A stretch of 64,000 bases of DNA, from contig NZ_JBGOSE010000012.1 in assembly GCF_041538045.1 (NCBI RefSeq), forward strand, positions 1-64,000, read 5' to 3'. Source of the DNA: Aliiglaciecola sp041538045. GTDB taxonomy: Bacteria; Pseudomonadota; Gammaproteobacteria; Enterobacterales; Alteromonadaceae. Shown in pieces: positions 9,662 to 19,813 of the stretch. The translations under genes were made by a program, and so were the position numbers. The notes under the pieces are model-generated. The model did not search any database. It had not been told where the DNA came from and worked only from the letters and a program-made list of their open reading frames with translations. Numbering within the stretch: position 1 is the stretch's first letter; each line of letters opens with the position of its first letter.

Positions 9662-10708
9662 TTGAGTACTATTGTCAGTAGCGAAGTATTTTTAGAACCC
9701 GCGGATAACAAACGGTTATCGAGCTTATGTGGACCATTAGACGACAACATAAAGCAAATAGAACGTCGTTTAGGGGTGGAAATTACCTATCGAAATAATG
9801 AATTTAAAGTACTTGGTGACCCTTCACAAAGTAACGGCGCAGCACAACTGTTGAAATTACTGTATATCGAAACCCAACCAGTCAAAGGAAAGGTACCGAT
9901 TTTAGAGTCTGACCAAGTTCACTTGGCCATTCAAGAAGCCAAATGTCTTGAAAAAGCTGAAGCTGGGCATTACGGCAAAGAAGTACATATCAAAACCCGT
10001 AGGGGCGTTATCAAACCCAGAAACCCTAATCAAAGCCAATACGTGTCGAATATTTTGAATCATGACATCAGTTTCGGCGTTGGTCCTGCAGGAACGGGGA
10101 AAACCTATTTAGCTGTGGCGTGTGCTGTAGATGCTTTGGAACGCCAAGAAATACGCCGCATCCTGTTAACTCGCCCAGCAGTAGAAGCCGGTGAGAAGCT
10201 CGGATTTCTACCAGGTGACTTATCGCAAAAAGTAGACCCTTACCTGCGTCCCCTGTACGACGCCCTTTTTGAAATGCTAGGTTTTGAAAAAGTTGAAAAA
10301 CTAATCGAACGCAACGTCATCGAAGTGGCGCCATTAGCTTATATGCGTGGACGTACATTGAATGATGCTTTTATCATCTTAGATGAAAGTCAAAATACCA
10401 CTGTCGAACAAATGAAAATGTTTTTAACCCGGATTGGTTTTAATTCACGTGCGGTGATAACTGGCGATATTACTCAAATAGACTTACCCAGAGGGGTTCG
10501 TTCTGGATTGCGTCATACCATAGATGTATTGAAAGATGTTCAAGATATTTCTTTCAACTTCTTCACGGCTAATGATGTAGTTCGACACCCTGTGGTAGCT
10601 CGCATCGTTCGGGCATACGAAGAGTTTGAGTCTGCACAAGAGAAAGCTAAGTTACAAAAACAAGCAGAACAAAACGCAAAAGGCGACAACGAGAAATCTA
10701 TCAAGTGA
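9662..10708 (+). CDS. ybeZ: PhoH-like ATPase YbeZ
   Basis: A 348-residue PhoH-family NTPase. Walker A is GPAGTGKT (141-148) and Walker B ends in Asp-Glu (241-242). The N-terminal about 90 residues form a KH-like extension found in YbeZ orthologues. YbeZ works with the endonuclease YbeY in rRNA maturation, and the ybeY start overlaps its stop by 4 nt, indicating translational coupling. The start is TTG, 23 nt after miaB, with AAGGT about 10 nt upstream; no better ATG exists. The C-terminal end is Lys/Glu/Gln-rich. Confidence 0.93.
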   Translation: MSTIVSSEVFLEPADNKRLSSLCGPLDDNIKQIERRLGVEITYRNNEFKVLGDPSQSNGAAQLLKLLYIETQPVKGKVPILESDQVHLAIQEAKCLEKAEAGHYGKEVHIKTRRGVIKPRNPNQSQYVSNILNHDISFGVGPAGTGKTYLAVACAVDALERQEIRRILLTRPAVEAGEKLGFLPGDLSQKVDPYLRPLYDALFEMLGFEKVEKLIERNVIEVAPLAYMRGRTLNDAFIILDESQNTTVEQMKMFLTRIGFNSRAVITGDITQIDLPRGVRSGLRHTIDVLKDVQDISFNFFTANDVVRHPVVARIVRAYEEFESAQEKAKLQKQAEQNAKGDNEKSIK

Positions 10709-11163
10709 ATATTGACTTGGATATCCAAATTGCTTGTGAAAATAACAACTTACCATCTAAGGATCAGTTTGAACTTTGGCTACAGAGCGCCCTAGCTGAT
10801 CAACAAACTGAAGATACAGAGTTAACCATTAGAGTTGTTTCTCCCGAAGAAAGCCAAAACTTGAATGCAACCTATCGAGAAAAAGATAAACCTACTAATA
10901 TTTTATCTTTTCCGTTTGAAGCCCCTGCTGAAATAGAACTTAGTTTATTGGGAGATTTAGTGGTTTGTGCAGACATTGTCGAAAAAGAAGCTAAGCAACA
11001 AAATAAACAATTATTTGATCATTGGGCACATATGATTGTCCATGGAAGCCTCCATTTACTTGGGTTTGACCATGAAAATGAAAATGATGCACAAATAATG
11101 GAAGGTCTAGAAGTGCAAATTTTAGCAAAATTAGGCATTGACGACCCCTATCAAGATCATTAA
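10705..11163 (+). CDS. ybeY: Endoribonuclease YbeY
   Basis: A 152-residue metal-dependent endoribonuclease needed for 16S rRNA 3'-end maturation and ribosome quality control. The H3xH5xH zinc motif is complete: His113, His117 and His123 (HGSLHLLGFDH). It starts with GTG inside the ybeZ stop (GTGA overlap). The length is usual for the family. Confidence 0.96.
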   Translation: MNIDLDIQIACENNNLPSKDQFELWLQSALADQQTEDTELTIRVVSPEESQNLNATYREKDKPTNILSFPFEAPAEIELSLLGDLVVCADIVEKEAKQQNKQLFDHWAHMIVHGSLHLLGFDHENENDAQIMEGLEVQILAKLGIDDPYQDH

Positions 11164-11196
11164 ATATAGTGATCCAAGGAACCTAAAAAAGATATT

Positions 11197-12057
11197 ATGA
11201 GCGAAGACAACCCCCACTCTACTAGCGGTTCTACGAATAAAAGCTGGCTAGATAAAATAGTACAAACTTTTAACGCAGAACCGAAAAGTAAAGAAGCATT
11301 GGTGGATATTATTTCCGATGCTGAACAACGAGAAGTGATCGACCCTCAAACCAGAGAGATGATTGAAGGTGTAATGGGTGTAAACGAGATGCGCGTTAGG
11401 GATATTATGATCCCTCGGGCGCAAATGATGACTATCAACGTTGACGAATCAGTGGAAGAATTTCTTCCCGTCATGCTTGAATCTGCCCACTCGCGTTTTC
11501 CAGTCATAAACGAAGACAAAGATCATATTGAAGGCATTTTACTAGCCAAAGATTTACTGGCGTATGCATTCATTCCCGGGAAAGAATTCCATTTAAAAGA
11601 CGTATTAAGACCTGCTGTCATTGTGCCAGAAAGTAAGCGGGTGGATGTATTGCTCAAAGAATTCCGTCAAGAACGCTATCACATGGCCATTGTGGTAGAT
11701 GAATACGGTGGAGTTTCAGGTTTAGTTACCATTGAAGATATACTCGAATTGATTGTTGGTGAAATAGAAGACGAGCATGATATCGAAGAAAATGATTCTG
11801 ATGATATTCGCCCTTTAAATACTTACACCTACTCAGTTAAAGCCCTTACACCCATTGAAGATTTCAATCAATTTTTTGAAACTCACTATGATGTAGAGCA
11901 AGCAGATACTATTGGTGGAATCGTTTTGAAAGCCTTTGGCCATATGCCGATGACCGAAGACGAGATAGAAATTGATGGCCTAGTATTTAAAATTACTAAC
12001 TCCGATAAACGCCGCTTGTTACAACTAAAAGTGACCTTGCCAAACAAAGAAGACTAA
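11197..12057 (+). CDS. corC: CorC/YbeX family protein, CBS pair plus CorC_HlyC domain
   Basis: A 286-residue soluble protein with a tandem CBS domain (about 66-190) and a C-terminal transporter-associated CorC_HlyC domain (about 205-282). It lacks the DUF21 membrane domain, so it matches YbeX/CorC rather than the membrane HlyC-type proteins. It is linked to Mg2+/Co2+ efflux and, more recently, ribosome biology through its neighbours YbeZ and YbeY. It lies 33 nt after ybeY and 13 nt before lnt, so it is almost certainly cotranscribed. Confidence 0.93.
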   Translation: MSEDNPHSTSGSTNKSWLDKIVQTFNAEPKSKEALVDIISDAEQREVIDPQTREMIEGVMGVNEMRVRDIMIPRAQMMTINVDESVEEFLPVMLESAHSRFPVINEDKDHIEGILLAKDLLAYAFIPGKEFHLKDVLRPAVIVPESKRVDVLLKEFRQERYHMAIVVDEYGGVSGLVTIEDILELIVGEIEDEHDIEENDSDDIRPLNTYTYSVKALTPIEDFNQFFETHYDVEQADTIGGIVLKAFGHMPMTEDEIEIDGLVFKITNSDKRRLLQLKVTLPNKED

Positions 12058-12070
12058 GTTTACGAAAGCT

Positions 12071-13567
12071 ATGCTGCATTATATTGGTGTTATTTTATTA
12101 GGTGCTTTACTCACATTTGCTTATGCACCTTTTTCACTTTGGTTTTTAACACCGGTTTTATTGGCAGGATTCTTTTATCGATTACTGTTAACTAAATCCG
12201 GATTTAAAACCGCCTTTGCATTTGGTTTAGGTTGGTTTGGAGCGGGAATTTCCTGGGTTCATGTCAGTATTGCAGACTTTGGTGGCCTTCCCTTAGTAGG
12301 CTCCTTAGGGCTAATGATTTTGCTTTGCAGTTTTTTGGCCCTATACCCTGCTTTGTTTGCTTTTATTCTCAAAAAATATTGTCAACCTCGCTACTGGCCG
12401 TTAGCCGCCCCTTTCATTTGGTTTTTAATCGAGTTCATTCGAAGTTGGTTATTTACTGGGTTTCCATGGTTATCTATTGGTTATAGTCAACTTTCTGGTC
12501 CCCTTTCAGGCTGGATGCCGGTTATCGGTGAAACTGGAGTGAGTGTTTTAATGGTCGCGTTATGCGCCTCTATCGCTCTTAGTATTAAACAAAAAGCTTA
12601 TCTACCTTCAATAGCTTTGGGGAGTATCTTATTAATCGGCGGCTGGGCACTTAATTCAGTTAATTGGGTTAGCCCAAAACCAAACACAGTCTCTATTGCG
12701 ATGGTACAAGGCAACATTAAACAAGAAATGCGTTGGGCGCCAGAAGAAGAGGCTCCCACCATGGAAAAGTACCGTAAATTGACGGAAAGTCATTGGCAAA
12801 ATCAGCTTATTATATGGCCTGAGGCTGCCATTCCGCGATTAGAATCAACAGCAGAGTCATTTTTATATGACTTGGATATGCAAGCTGCCAGCAATGACTC
12901 AGGTTTAATTACGGGTATTGTCAATTATGATTATGACTCTAGACAAGCCTTTAATAACCTCATTGCGTTAGGCAAAAAAGATTCTGCAGATACTCAAGGG
13001 CAATATCATTATTTGCACTCAAACCGCTATGACAAACATCATTTATTGCCATTTGGTGAATTCATTCCATTTGAAAGTTGGCTTAGAAAATTAGCGCCAA
13101 TTTTTGATTTGCCCATGTCGTCCTTTACCAGAGGCGACTATTTACAAGCTAATCTGATTTCAAATGGTATAAATTTAGCGCCCGCAATTTGTTTTGAAAT
13201 AGCATTCCCCAGACAAATTTCAGCAAATCTAACCCCAGAAACCGACTTTATTATAACGGTTAGTAATGATGCTTGGTTTGGCCACTCCCATGGCCCTGAT
13301 CAACATTTAGAAATAGCCCAAGTGCGAGCCAAAGAATTTGGCCTTCCGGTTCTTCGGGCTACCAACAATGGGATTACAGCCTTCATCGGTTATGATGGCA
13401 AAATTATCAATCAATTACCGCAATTTCAGGCAGGCGTTTTATCCGCTGAATTAGCCAGTACCTCAGGCTACACGCCTTATCGCCAATGGGGTGACCTACC
13501 ATTATGGATTTTGAGCTTGATTGCTTTGGGATGGTTGTGGCGAGAAAAGACTAAAAGTAGAAAGTAG
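12071..13567 (+). CDS. lnt: Apolipoprotein N-acyltransferase
   Basis: A 498-residue inner-membrane enzyme that adds the third acyl chain to the N-terminal Cys of lipoproteins. Six or so hydrophobic helices fill the first 195 residues. A periplasmic nitrilase-like domain follows, with catalytic triad Glu251 (WPEAAIPR), Lys322 (YDKHHLLPFGE) and Cys374 (AICFEIAFP). A final helix lies near 475-490. It is the last gene of the miaB-lnt run. Its likely clients in this window include BamE and PqiC. Confidence 0.96.
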   Translation: MLHYIGVILLGALLTFAYAPFSLWFLTPVLLAGFFYRLLLTKSGFKTAFAFGLGWFGAGISWVHVSIADFGGLPLVGSLGLMILLCSFLALYPALFAFILKKYCQPRYWPLAAPFIWFLIEFIRSWLFTGFPWLSIGYSQLSGPLSGWMPVIGETGVSVLMVALCASIALSIKQKAYLPSIALGSILLIGGWALNSVNWVSPKPNTVSIAMVQGNIKQEMRWAPEEEAPTMEKYRKLTESHWQNQLIIWPEAAIPRLESTAESFLYDLDMQAASNDSGLITGIVNYDYDSRQAFNNLIALGKKDSADTQGQYHYLHSNRYDKHHLLPFGEFIPFESWLRKLAPIFDLPMSSFTRGDYLQANLISNGINLAPAICFEIAFPRQISANLTPETDFIITVSNDAWFGHSHGPDQHLEIAQVRAKEFGLPVLRATNNGITAFIGYDGKIINQLPQFQAGVLSAELASTSGYTPYRQWGDLPLWILSLIALGWLWREKTKSRK

Positions 13568-13603
13568 TGTGATTAAAGTGGATTGTAATGACAGATTTAA
13601 GGA

Positions 13604-13680
13604 TTTTGGCTTGACTAACGCCCAGCCAAAACACCTTTTATTCAATCTAAGTTACACCTCAGTTAGCGTAACTTTAGATT
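13604..13680. terminator. Paired hairpins between convergent lnt and greA
   Basis: Two inverted repeats lie here: TTTTGGCT/AGCCAAAA (13604-13631), and a longer imperfect one pairing AATCTAAGTTAC with GTAACTTTAGATT (13644-13680). They probably end transcription from both sides. T tracts are weak. Confidence 0.5.
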
Positions 13681-13690
13681 ATTATTGACG

Positions 13691-14167
13691 TTAAATATAT
13701 TCCACTTGAGACACTTCATATTCCACTGTGCCAGCGGGTGTCTGAATGGTCACAATGTCATCTTCCTCTTTACCAATTAATCCACGTGCAATAGGTGAAT
13801 TCACCGAAATTAGGTTATTTTTAATGTCTGACTCATCATCACCTACAATTTTGTAAGTTGTTTCTTCGTCTGATTCAACATTTATAATGGTTACTGTGGC
13901 ACCAAAAATAACTTTTCCGTTATTGGTTATCTTAGTTACATCAATAATCTGCGCATTAGATAATTTGCCTTCTATATCCTGAATACGGCCTTCACAAAAA
14001 CTTTGCTGTTCACGAGCCGCGTGATATTCGGCATTTTCTTTTAAATCACCATGTTCCCTAGCCTCTGCTATGGATTGAATGATTTGAGGACGCTTAACAG
14101 ATTTAAGTTCATTAAGCTCTTCGCGCAACATTTCTGCGCCTTTTGCTGTCATTGGATATTGATTCAT
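13691..14167 (-). CDS. greA: Transcription elongation factor GreA
   Basis: A 158-residue cleavage factor that rescues backtracked RNA polymerase. The N-terminal antiparallel coiled coil (about 1-75) carries the acidic tip residues in the conserved EHGDLKENAEYHAA segment (about 38-51). The C-terminal FKBP-like domain follows. It lies downstream of carAB on the same strand but behind a terminator, so it likely has its own promoter in the 108-nt gap. Confidence 0.97.
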   Translation of the reverse strand: MNQYPMTAKGAEMLREELNELKSVKRPQIIQSIAEAREHGDLKENAEYHAAREQQSFCEGRIQDIEGKLSNAQIIDVTKITNNGKVIFGATVTIINVESDEETTYKIVGDDESDIKNNLISVNSPIARGLIGKEEDDIVTIQTPAGTVEYEVSQVEYI

Positions 14168-14216
14168 TGATCAACGCTCACTTATTTGTGCTTTTGTTTA
14201 TATTGAGGTTAATTAA

Positions 14217-14241
14217 AAAGTGCGCAGTGAATGCGCACTTT
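14217..14241 (-). terminator. Rho-independent terminator after carB
   Basis: The stem AAAGTGCGCA/TGCGCACTTT has a 5-nt loop and, on the minus strand, a T tract. It sits 35 nt after the carB stop and separates carAB from greA. Confidence 0.85.
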
Positions 14242-14275
14242 TATATCTAGAAAGTAAACTTAGTTTACCACAAGT

Positions 14276-17200
14276 TTAGCGTTCGTTAACTCTCTGGTGT
14301 AAAGATTGCACCGAGTTGACTTTCGCTCGATCATCAGCAGTTTGTGCGTTCACTGTGGCAAATGCAGCATTTAACGTTGTGGTATAAGTGATTTTATTGA
14401 GCAATGCTTCACGACGAATATACACAGAGTCATTAATCGCTTTACGTCCCTCAGTAGTGTTCACAATATAACAATATTCACCATTTTTAATGGCATCAAC
14501 AATGTTAGGTCTACCTTCTGTTAGTTTATTGACGACACTACAGGCAATCCCCACATCGTTTAGCTGTTGGGCAGTACCGGAAGTAGCTTCTAAGCTAAAG
14601 CCTTTCTCAATCATTTTCCGAGCAAGTTCGACAACACGCTTTTTATCATTATGACGAACTGAAATAAGCGCCTTACCTTTTTGCGGAATTGGTGCACCCG
14701 CCCCCAAGTTTGCTTTAGCATAAGCTTCTTCAAAGGTATCACCTACGCCCATAACTTCACCGGTTGAGCGCATTTCAGGACCTAATAGTGGATCTACCCC
14801 TTGGAACTTAGCAAATGGCAGTACCACTTCTTTCACTGAGTAAAACGGCGGAATAATTTCCTCATTTACACCCTGTGAAGGTAGAGATTGACCCACCATT
14901 GCTCTAGCACCAATTTTTGCTAACGCCATTCCTGTTGCTTTAGACACAAATGGAACAGTACGAGCAGCCCTAGGGTTCACTTCGATTAAGTACACTTCAC
15001 CATTTTTCACAGCAAACTGAGTATTCATCAAACCCACAACACCTAGCTCTAGTGCCATGTCTTTAACTTGCTTGCGCATAACGTCTTGAATTTCTTGACT
15101 CAATGAGTAAGGAGGTAAAGAACAAGCCGAATCACCGGAGTGAACACCCGCTTGTTCAATATGCTCCATAATGCCGCCGATGACCACGTTTTCACCATCG
15201 CACATGGCGTCAATGTCAACTTCAATGGCATCATCAAGGAATCGATCTAATAACACCGGAGAGTCATTGGAAACCTTTACAGCTTCATTCAAATAACGTT
15301 TTAAATCTTTTAAGTCGTAAACAATTTCCATTGCTCGGCCACCTAATACATAGGATGGACGCACAACTAATGGAAACCCAATTTTTTCAGCTTCGGCCAA
15401 CGCTTGCTCCATATTGCTAACAGTGCAATTGGCAGGTTGTTTCAGGTTTAATTTATTCACCATATGCTGGAAACGTTCACGATCTTCGGCTCTATCGATA
15501 GCATCAGGCGAAGTACCAATAATTGGCACACCAGCAGCTTCTAAGTCACGAGCGAGTTTCAGTGGAGTTTGTCCACCATACTGCACAATTACGCCCTTCG
15601 GCTTTTCGATACGTACAATTTCAAGCACATCTTCTAGTGTAACGGACTCGAAATATAGTCGGTCAGAGGTATCGTAATCCGTTGAAACCGTTTCAGGGTT
15701 ACAGTTGACCATGATAGTTTCATAACCATCTTCACGCATCGCTAGTGCGGCATGAACACAACAGTAATCAAATTCTATACCTTGACCAATGCGGTTAGGC
15801 CCGCCACCTATAACCATAATCTTATCTTTATCAGATGGGTTTGCTTCGCACTCTTCGTCATAGGTGGAATACATATACGCCGTGCTAGTTGAAAACTCTG
15901 CAGCACAGGTATCAACACGTTTATAGACAGGCATGATTTCCATGGAGTGTCTGACTTCACGAACGTCACTTTCAGCAACATTAGTTAATTCTGCTAAACG
16001 AGAATCTGCAAAACCTTTACGTTTAAGGATACGCATCATATCTAGATCGATACCCGTTAAACCAATCTCTGCTACTTGTTTTTCGAGGTTAATAAGGTCC
16101 TCAATCTGTACCAAGTACCAACGATCAATGTTGGTCAACGCGAATACTTGCTCTACTGACATCCCCATTCGCATAGCATCAGCAATATACCAAATACGTT
16201 CTGCGCCTGGTTCTCTGAGCTCACGAATTATAGTGTCTTCGCTTTCAGGATCGTCAATATCGATAATTGGGTTTAGGCCGTTAACACCAACTTCTAAGCC
16301 ACGTAGTGCTTTTTGCAAAGACTCTTGCAGATTACGGCCGATAGCCATAACTTCACCCACAGACTTCATCTGTGTGGTTAGACGGTCATTAGCACCCGCG
16401 AATTTTTCGAAATTAAAACGAGGTATTTTGGTAACAACGTAATCTATAGCTGGCTCAAAAGATGCTGGAGTTAATCCACCGGTAATGTCATTGGCAAGTT
16501 CATCCAAGGTGTAACCAACCGCCAATTTAGCCGCGACTTTAGCAATCGGGAACCCCGTCGCTTTTGAAGCCAGAGCGGAAGAGCGAGACACCCTAGGGTT
16601 CATTTCAATAATGACCATACGACCAGTTTTCGGGTCTACACCAAATTGTACATTCGAACCGCCGGTTTCAACACCAATCTCACGTAATACTGCCATTGCT
16701 GCATTACGCATGATTTGAAATTCTTTATCCGTAAGGGTTTGCGCTGGCGCAACCGTAATAGAGTCGCCGGTGTGCACGCCCATAGGGTCGAAGTTTTCAA
16801 TGGTACAAACAATAATACAATTATCGCTTTTGTCTCGTACCACTTCCATTTCATACTCTTTCCAACCAATTAACGATTCATCAATCAATAATTCACTGGT
16901 TGGTGAGAGGTCTAATCCGCGACGACAAATTTCATCAAATTCATCAACGTTATACGCAATACCACCACCGGAACCGCCCATGGTAAAAGAAGGTCTTATG
17001 ATGCAAGGAAAGCCAATACGGCTTAGTACGTCATGTGCTTGTTCGATAGTATGCGCGATTTCAGCTCTAGGGCATGCCAAGCCAATTGATTTCATTGCCT
17101 TGTCGAAACGCTCACGATCTTCTGCTTTGTCGATAGCATCGGCAGTTGCACCAATCATTTCTACTGAGAACTCGTCTAAAACACCATGTTTGTTTAGATC

Positions 17201-17500
17201 AAGGGCACAATTCAATGCGGTTTGACCACCCATGGTGGGCAAAATTGCGTCAGGACGTTCTTTTTCAATGATGCGTTTAACCACTTCCCAGTGGATTGGC
17301 TCTATGTAGGTAGCATCAGCCATTTCCGGATCGGTCATGATAGTGGCCGGATTGGAATTAACCAAAATAACCCGATAGCCCTCTTCACGCAGAGCTTTAC
17401 AGGCTTGAGCCCCTGAATAATCAAATTCGCAAGCTTGTCCGATCACGATTGGACCTGCGCCCAGAATCAGAATGCTTTTTAAATCAGTACGTTTTGGCAT
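14276..17500 (-). CDS. carB: Carbamoyl-phosphate synthase large subunit
   Basis: A 1074-residue large subunit that makes carbamoyl phosphate from bicarbonate, ammonia and 2 ATP, feeding arginine and pyrimidine synthesis. It shows the internal duplication of the family: two ATP-grasp halves (about 1-400 and 553-935), each with a GPIVIGQ or GPNRIGQG opening, and a C-terminal MGS-like allosteric domain (about 936-1074). It lies 19 nt after carA and forms the usual carAB operon. Confidence 0.98.
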   Translation of the reverse strand: MPKRTDLKSILILGAGPIVIGQACEFDYSGAQACKALREEGYRVILVNSNPATIMTDPEMADATYIEPIHWEVVKRIIEKERPDAILPTMGGQTALNCALDLNKHGVLDEFSVEMIGATADAIDKAEDRERFDKAMKSIGLACPRAEIAHTIEQAHDVLSRIGFPCIIRPSFTMGGSGGGIAYNVDEFDEICRRGLDLSPTSELLIDESLIGWKEYEMEVVRDKSDNCIIVCTIENFDPMGVHTGDSITVAPAQTLTDKEFQIMRNAAMAVLREIGVETGGSNVQFGVDPKTGRMVIIEMNPRVSRSSALASKATGFPIAKVAAKLAVGYTLDELANDITGGLTPASFEPAIDYVVTKIPRFNFEKFAGANDRLTTQMKSVGEVMAIGRNLQESLQKALRGLEVGVNGLNPIIDIDDPESEDTIIRELREPGAERIWYIADAMRMGMSVEQVFALTNIDRWYLVQIEDLINLEKQVAEIGLTGIDLDMMRILKRKGFADSRLAELTNVAESDVREVRHSMEIMPVYKRVDTCAAEFSTSTAYMYSTYDEECEANPSDKDKIMVIGGGPNRIGQGIEFDYCCVHAALAMREDGYETIMVNCNPETVSTDYDTSDRLYFESVTLEDVLEIVRIEKPKGVIVQYGGQTPLKLARDLEAAGVPIIGTSPDAIDRAEDRERFQHMVNKLNLKQPANCTVSNMEQALAEAEKIGFPLVVRPSYVLGGRAMEIVYDLKDLKRYLNEAVKVSNDSPVLLDRFLDDAIEVDIDAMCDGENVVIGGIMEHIEQAGVHSGDSACSLPPYSLSQEIQDVMRKQVKDMALELGVVGLMNTQFAVKNGEVYLIEVNPRAARTVPFVSKATGMALAKIGARAMVGQSLPSQGVNEEIIPPFYSVKEVVLPFAKFQGVDPLLGPEMRSTGEVMGVGDTFEEAYAKANLGAGAPIPQKGKALISVRHNDKKRVVELARKMIEKGFSLEATSGTAQQLNDVGIACSVVNKLTEGRPNIVDAIKNGEYCYIVNTTEGRKAINDSVYIRREALLNKITYTTTLNAAFATVNAQTADDRAKVNSVQSLHQRVNER

Positions 17501-17519
17501 AGTATTCTTTCTCTAAGTA

Positions 17520-18683
17520 TCAAGCTGAAGTTGAAGTAGTTGCTGATTTTGATTTTTCTATCAGCTCAATAAAATGGTCAAACAAAGGAGCAGCATCATG
17601 AGGACCAGGGCTTGCTTCAGGGTGACCTTGAAAACTAAATGCCGGTTTATCATTTCTGCGTATGCCCTGTAACGACTTATCAAACAAAGATACGTGTGTT
17701 ACCTCTAAATTATCAGGCAAAGATGACTCATCAACAGCAAAACCATGGTTTTGGCTGGTTATCATCACTACATCACCTTTTAAATCTTTAACAGGGTGAT
17801 TAGCACCGTGATGTCCAAACTTCATTTTTTGTGTTTTCGCACCGCTAGCTAGTGCTAATAATTGGTGGCCTAAGCAAATACCAAAAATTGGAATTTCAGT
17901 TTCTAAGAAACGTTTAATGGCCGCAATTGCATAATCGCAAGGTTCAGGATCACCAGGTCCATTAGATAAAAATATTCCATCAGGCTCCATGGCTAGCACT
18001 TCTTCAGCAGGAGTAGTAGCAGGGACCACTGTTAATCGGCAACTTCTGTCGACTAACATACGTAAAATATTATGTTTGGCACCAAAATCATAAGCAACTA
18101 CGTGAAACTTACAATCTTCTACATTCTTGGCATAACCAGTTTCTAACGACCACACTCCGTCTTGCCAAGGATATGCTTTGTCAGTGGTGACAACTTTAGC
18201 CAGATCCATGCCTTTCAAGCCGGGAAATGCTTTAGCCGCGGTTAAGGCTTCGGAAACATCATCCTGATTAAATTCATCAACAGTAACAATGCATCCTTTT
18301 AACGCACCTTTATCACGTAAAATTCGTGTCAATCTGCGGGTATCAATATCAGCAATACCTAGAATATTGTTATGTTTCAAATAGTCAGAAAGAGAAGATT
18401 GATTACGGAAGTTACTAGCTAATAAAGGAAGGTCTCGAATAATTAGGCCTTTAGCCCAAATTTTTGTGGATTCAACATCTTCTTCATTAGTACCTGTATT
18501 ACCTATATGGGGATAAGTTAAGGTAATAATTTGTTCAGCATATGAAGGGTCAGTTAAAATCTCCTGATAACCTGTCATCGATGTATTAAATACCACTTCA
18601 CCGACAGAAACACCAGAAGCTCCAATAGATGTGCCTTTGAAAACAGAACCGTCTTCTAACACCAAAAGGGCAGAAATAGCCAA
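17520..18683 (-). CDS. carA: Carbamoyl-phosphate synthase small subunit (glutaminase)
   Basis: A 387-residue subunit that hydrolyses glutamine and channels ammonia to CarB. The N-terminal CPSase_sm_chain domain is followed by a class I amidotransferase domain with nucleophile Cys in GICLGHQ (around 270) and the His/Glu pair in GHPEASPGP (around 355). A good RBS (AGGAGG) precedes the start. The leader upstream is long (see 18684-19009). Confidence 0.98.
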   Translation of the reverse strand: MAISALLVLEDGSVFKGTSIGASGVSVGEVVFNTSMTGYQEILTDPSYAEQIITLTYPHIGNTGTNEEDVESTKIWAKGLIIRDLPLLASNFRNQSSLSDYLKHNNILGIADIDTRRLTRILRDKGALKGCIVTVDEFNQDDVSEALTAAKAFPGLKGMDLAKVVTTDKAYPWQDGVWSLETGYAKNVEDCKFHVVAYDFGAKHNILRMLVDRSCRLTVVPATTPAEEVLAMEPDGIFLSNGPGDPEPCDYAIAAIKRFLETEIPIFGICLGHQLLALASGAKTQKMKFGHHGANHPVKDLKGDVVMITSQNHGFAVDESSLPDNLEVTHVSLFDKSLQGIRRNDKPAFSFQGHPEASPGPHDAAPLFDHFIELIEKSKSATTSTSA

Positions 18684-19009
18684 GTCAACCTCCTAATTAA
18701 GGACAACCCAAGGTTTTTTTGCAAGCTAAGCACCAAAACCCTATAAAAAACGAGTTGAAATTATTAATTTACATCCCGTTTACTTCATCGCCGCTAGTAT
18801 TTTCGGGAGATTTAGCATCTCGAATCCGAAAATTTGGCAAATTCCCGAGATCATACACTAATGGTTTTATTTGATCCATTAGATTGTAGAAAAATTACTA
18901 AAATGAGCATTTGACTCAAAATTCAGGGGTTAATCATTAAAACGTTAAATTAGGTGAGAGGCAGAAGTAATAGTTTTTTTATCTGACCTTCTCCCTAATT
19001 AAGCTTAGA
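18684..19009 (-). other. carA leader/promoter region
   Basis: A 326-nt gap between dapB and carA, both on the minus strand. It holds overlapping small inverted repeats about 100-180 nt upstream of carA: CGGGA pairs with TCCCG, and GAGAT with ATCTC nested inside (about 18801-18854). Alternative folds are therefore possible. No clear ArgR box, PurR box or leader peptide could be assigned. Confidence 0.35.
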
Positions 19010-19813
19010 TTAATTAAATCCCAACACATCCTGCATTGAATACAAACCACTAGGTTTGCCTATTAGCCACTTAGCAGCGGTTATCGCTCCTTTAGCAAAC
19101 GTTAATCTGCTCGATGCCTTATGAGTAATCTCTAAACGCTCACCTATATCGGCAAATAATGCAGTGTGTTCACCCACCACATCGCCGGCTCTTACTGTAG
19201 CAAAGCCAATAGTTTCATGCTTACGCTCCCCAGTATCGCCCTCTCTGCCGTAAACGGCACATTGGTTTAAATCACGGCCAATTTCATCGGCGATAGCTTC
19301 CCCTATGGCCATAGCTGTGCCTGAAGGAGCGTCCTTCTTAAAGCGGTGATGGGCTTCAAGAATTTCAATATCTGCTGAATCCCCCATTGTTTTGGCGGCT
19401 TGACGAACCAAATTCAGCATAAGGTTAACCCCAACACTGTAGTTCGCAGCAAAAACAATCGGAATTTTAGTTGAAGCAAGCCTTAACATTTCTTTTTGTT
19501 TGTCGTTAAGACCAGTGGTACCAATAACGATTGCCTTATTATTTTTTACGCACCAAGCTAAGTTTTGTTCAAGTACATCAGGCAGCGTAAAATCAATAAC
19601 GACATCTATTTCAGCAGCGTTATGCTCTAAGCTAGAAGTAATTTCCACATTTTGTTTGCCAATACCCGCTAATTCTCCAGCATCCATTCCTATCCAGTTA
19701 GAGCCTTCACGCACTGAAGCTGCAACCAACGTTACGTTAGCGTCTAAATGGGCTGCATCTATTAATACTCGTCCCATTCGACCATTGGCGCCTAGAATAC
19801 CAATTCCTGTCAT
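19010..19813 (-). CDS. dapB: 4-hydroxy-tetrahydrodipicolinate reductase
   Basis: A 267-residue NAD(P)H enzyme of the lysine/diaminopimelate pathway. The Rossmann motif GILGANGRMGR lies at 4-14, the catalytic segment EAHHRFKKDAPSGTA around 153-167, and the ATTG-like region IGTTGL near 100. Neighbours dnaJ upstream and carAB downstream reflect a gammaproteobacterial order, here interrupted by genes 20023-23371. Confidence 0.97.
   Translation of the reverse strand: MTGIGILGANGRMGRVLIDAAHLDANVTLVAASVREGSNWIGMDAGELAGIGKQNVEITSSLEHNAAEIDVVIDFTLPDVLEQNLAWCVKNNKAIVIGTTGLNDKQKEMLRLASTKIPIVFAANYSVGVNLMLNLVRQAAKTMGDSADIEILEAHHRFKKDAPSGTAMAIGEAIADEIGRDLNQCAVYGREGDTGERKHETIGFATVRAGDVVGEHTALFADIGERLEITHKASSRLTFAKGAITAAKWLIGKPSGLYSMQDVLGFN

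Noticed and set aside
15933..16442. A 169-codon open frame opposite carB
   Set aside because: It is the mirror of strongly coding carB sequence, has no family character and no RBS; other opposite-strand frames in carB and dnaK are of the same kind.
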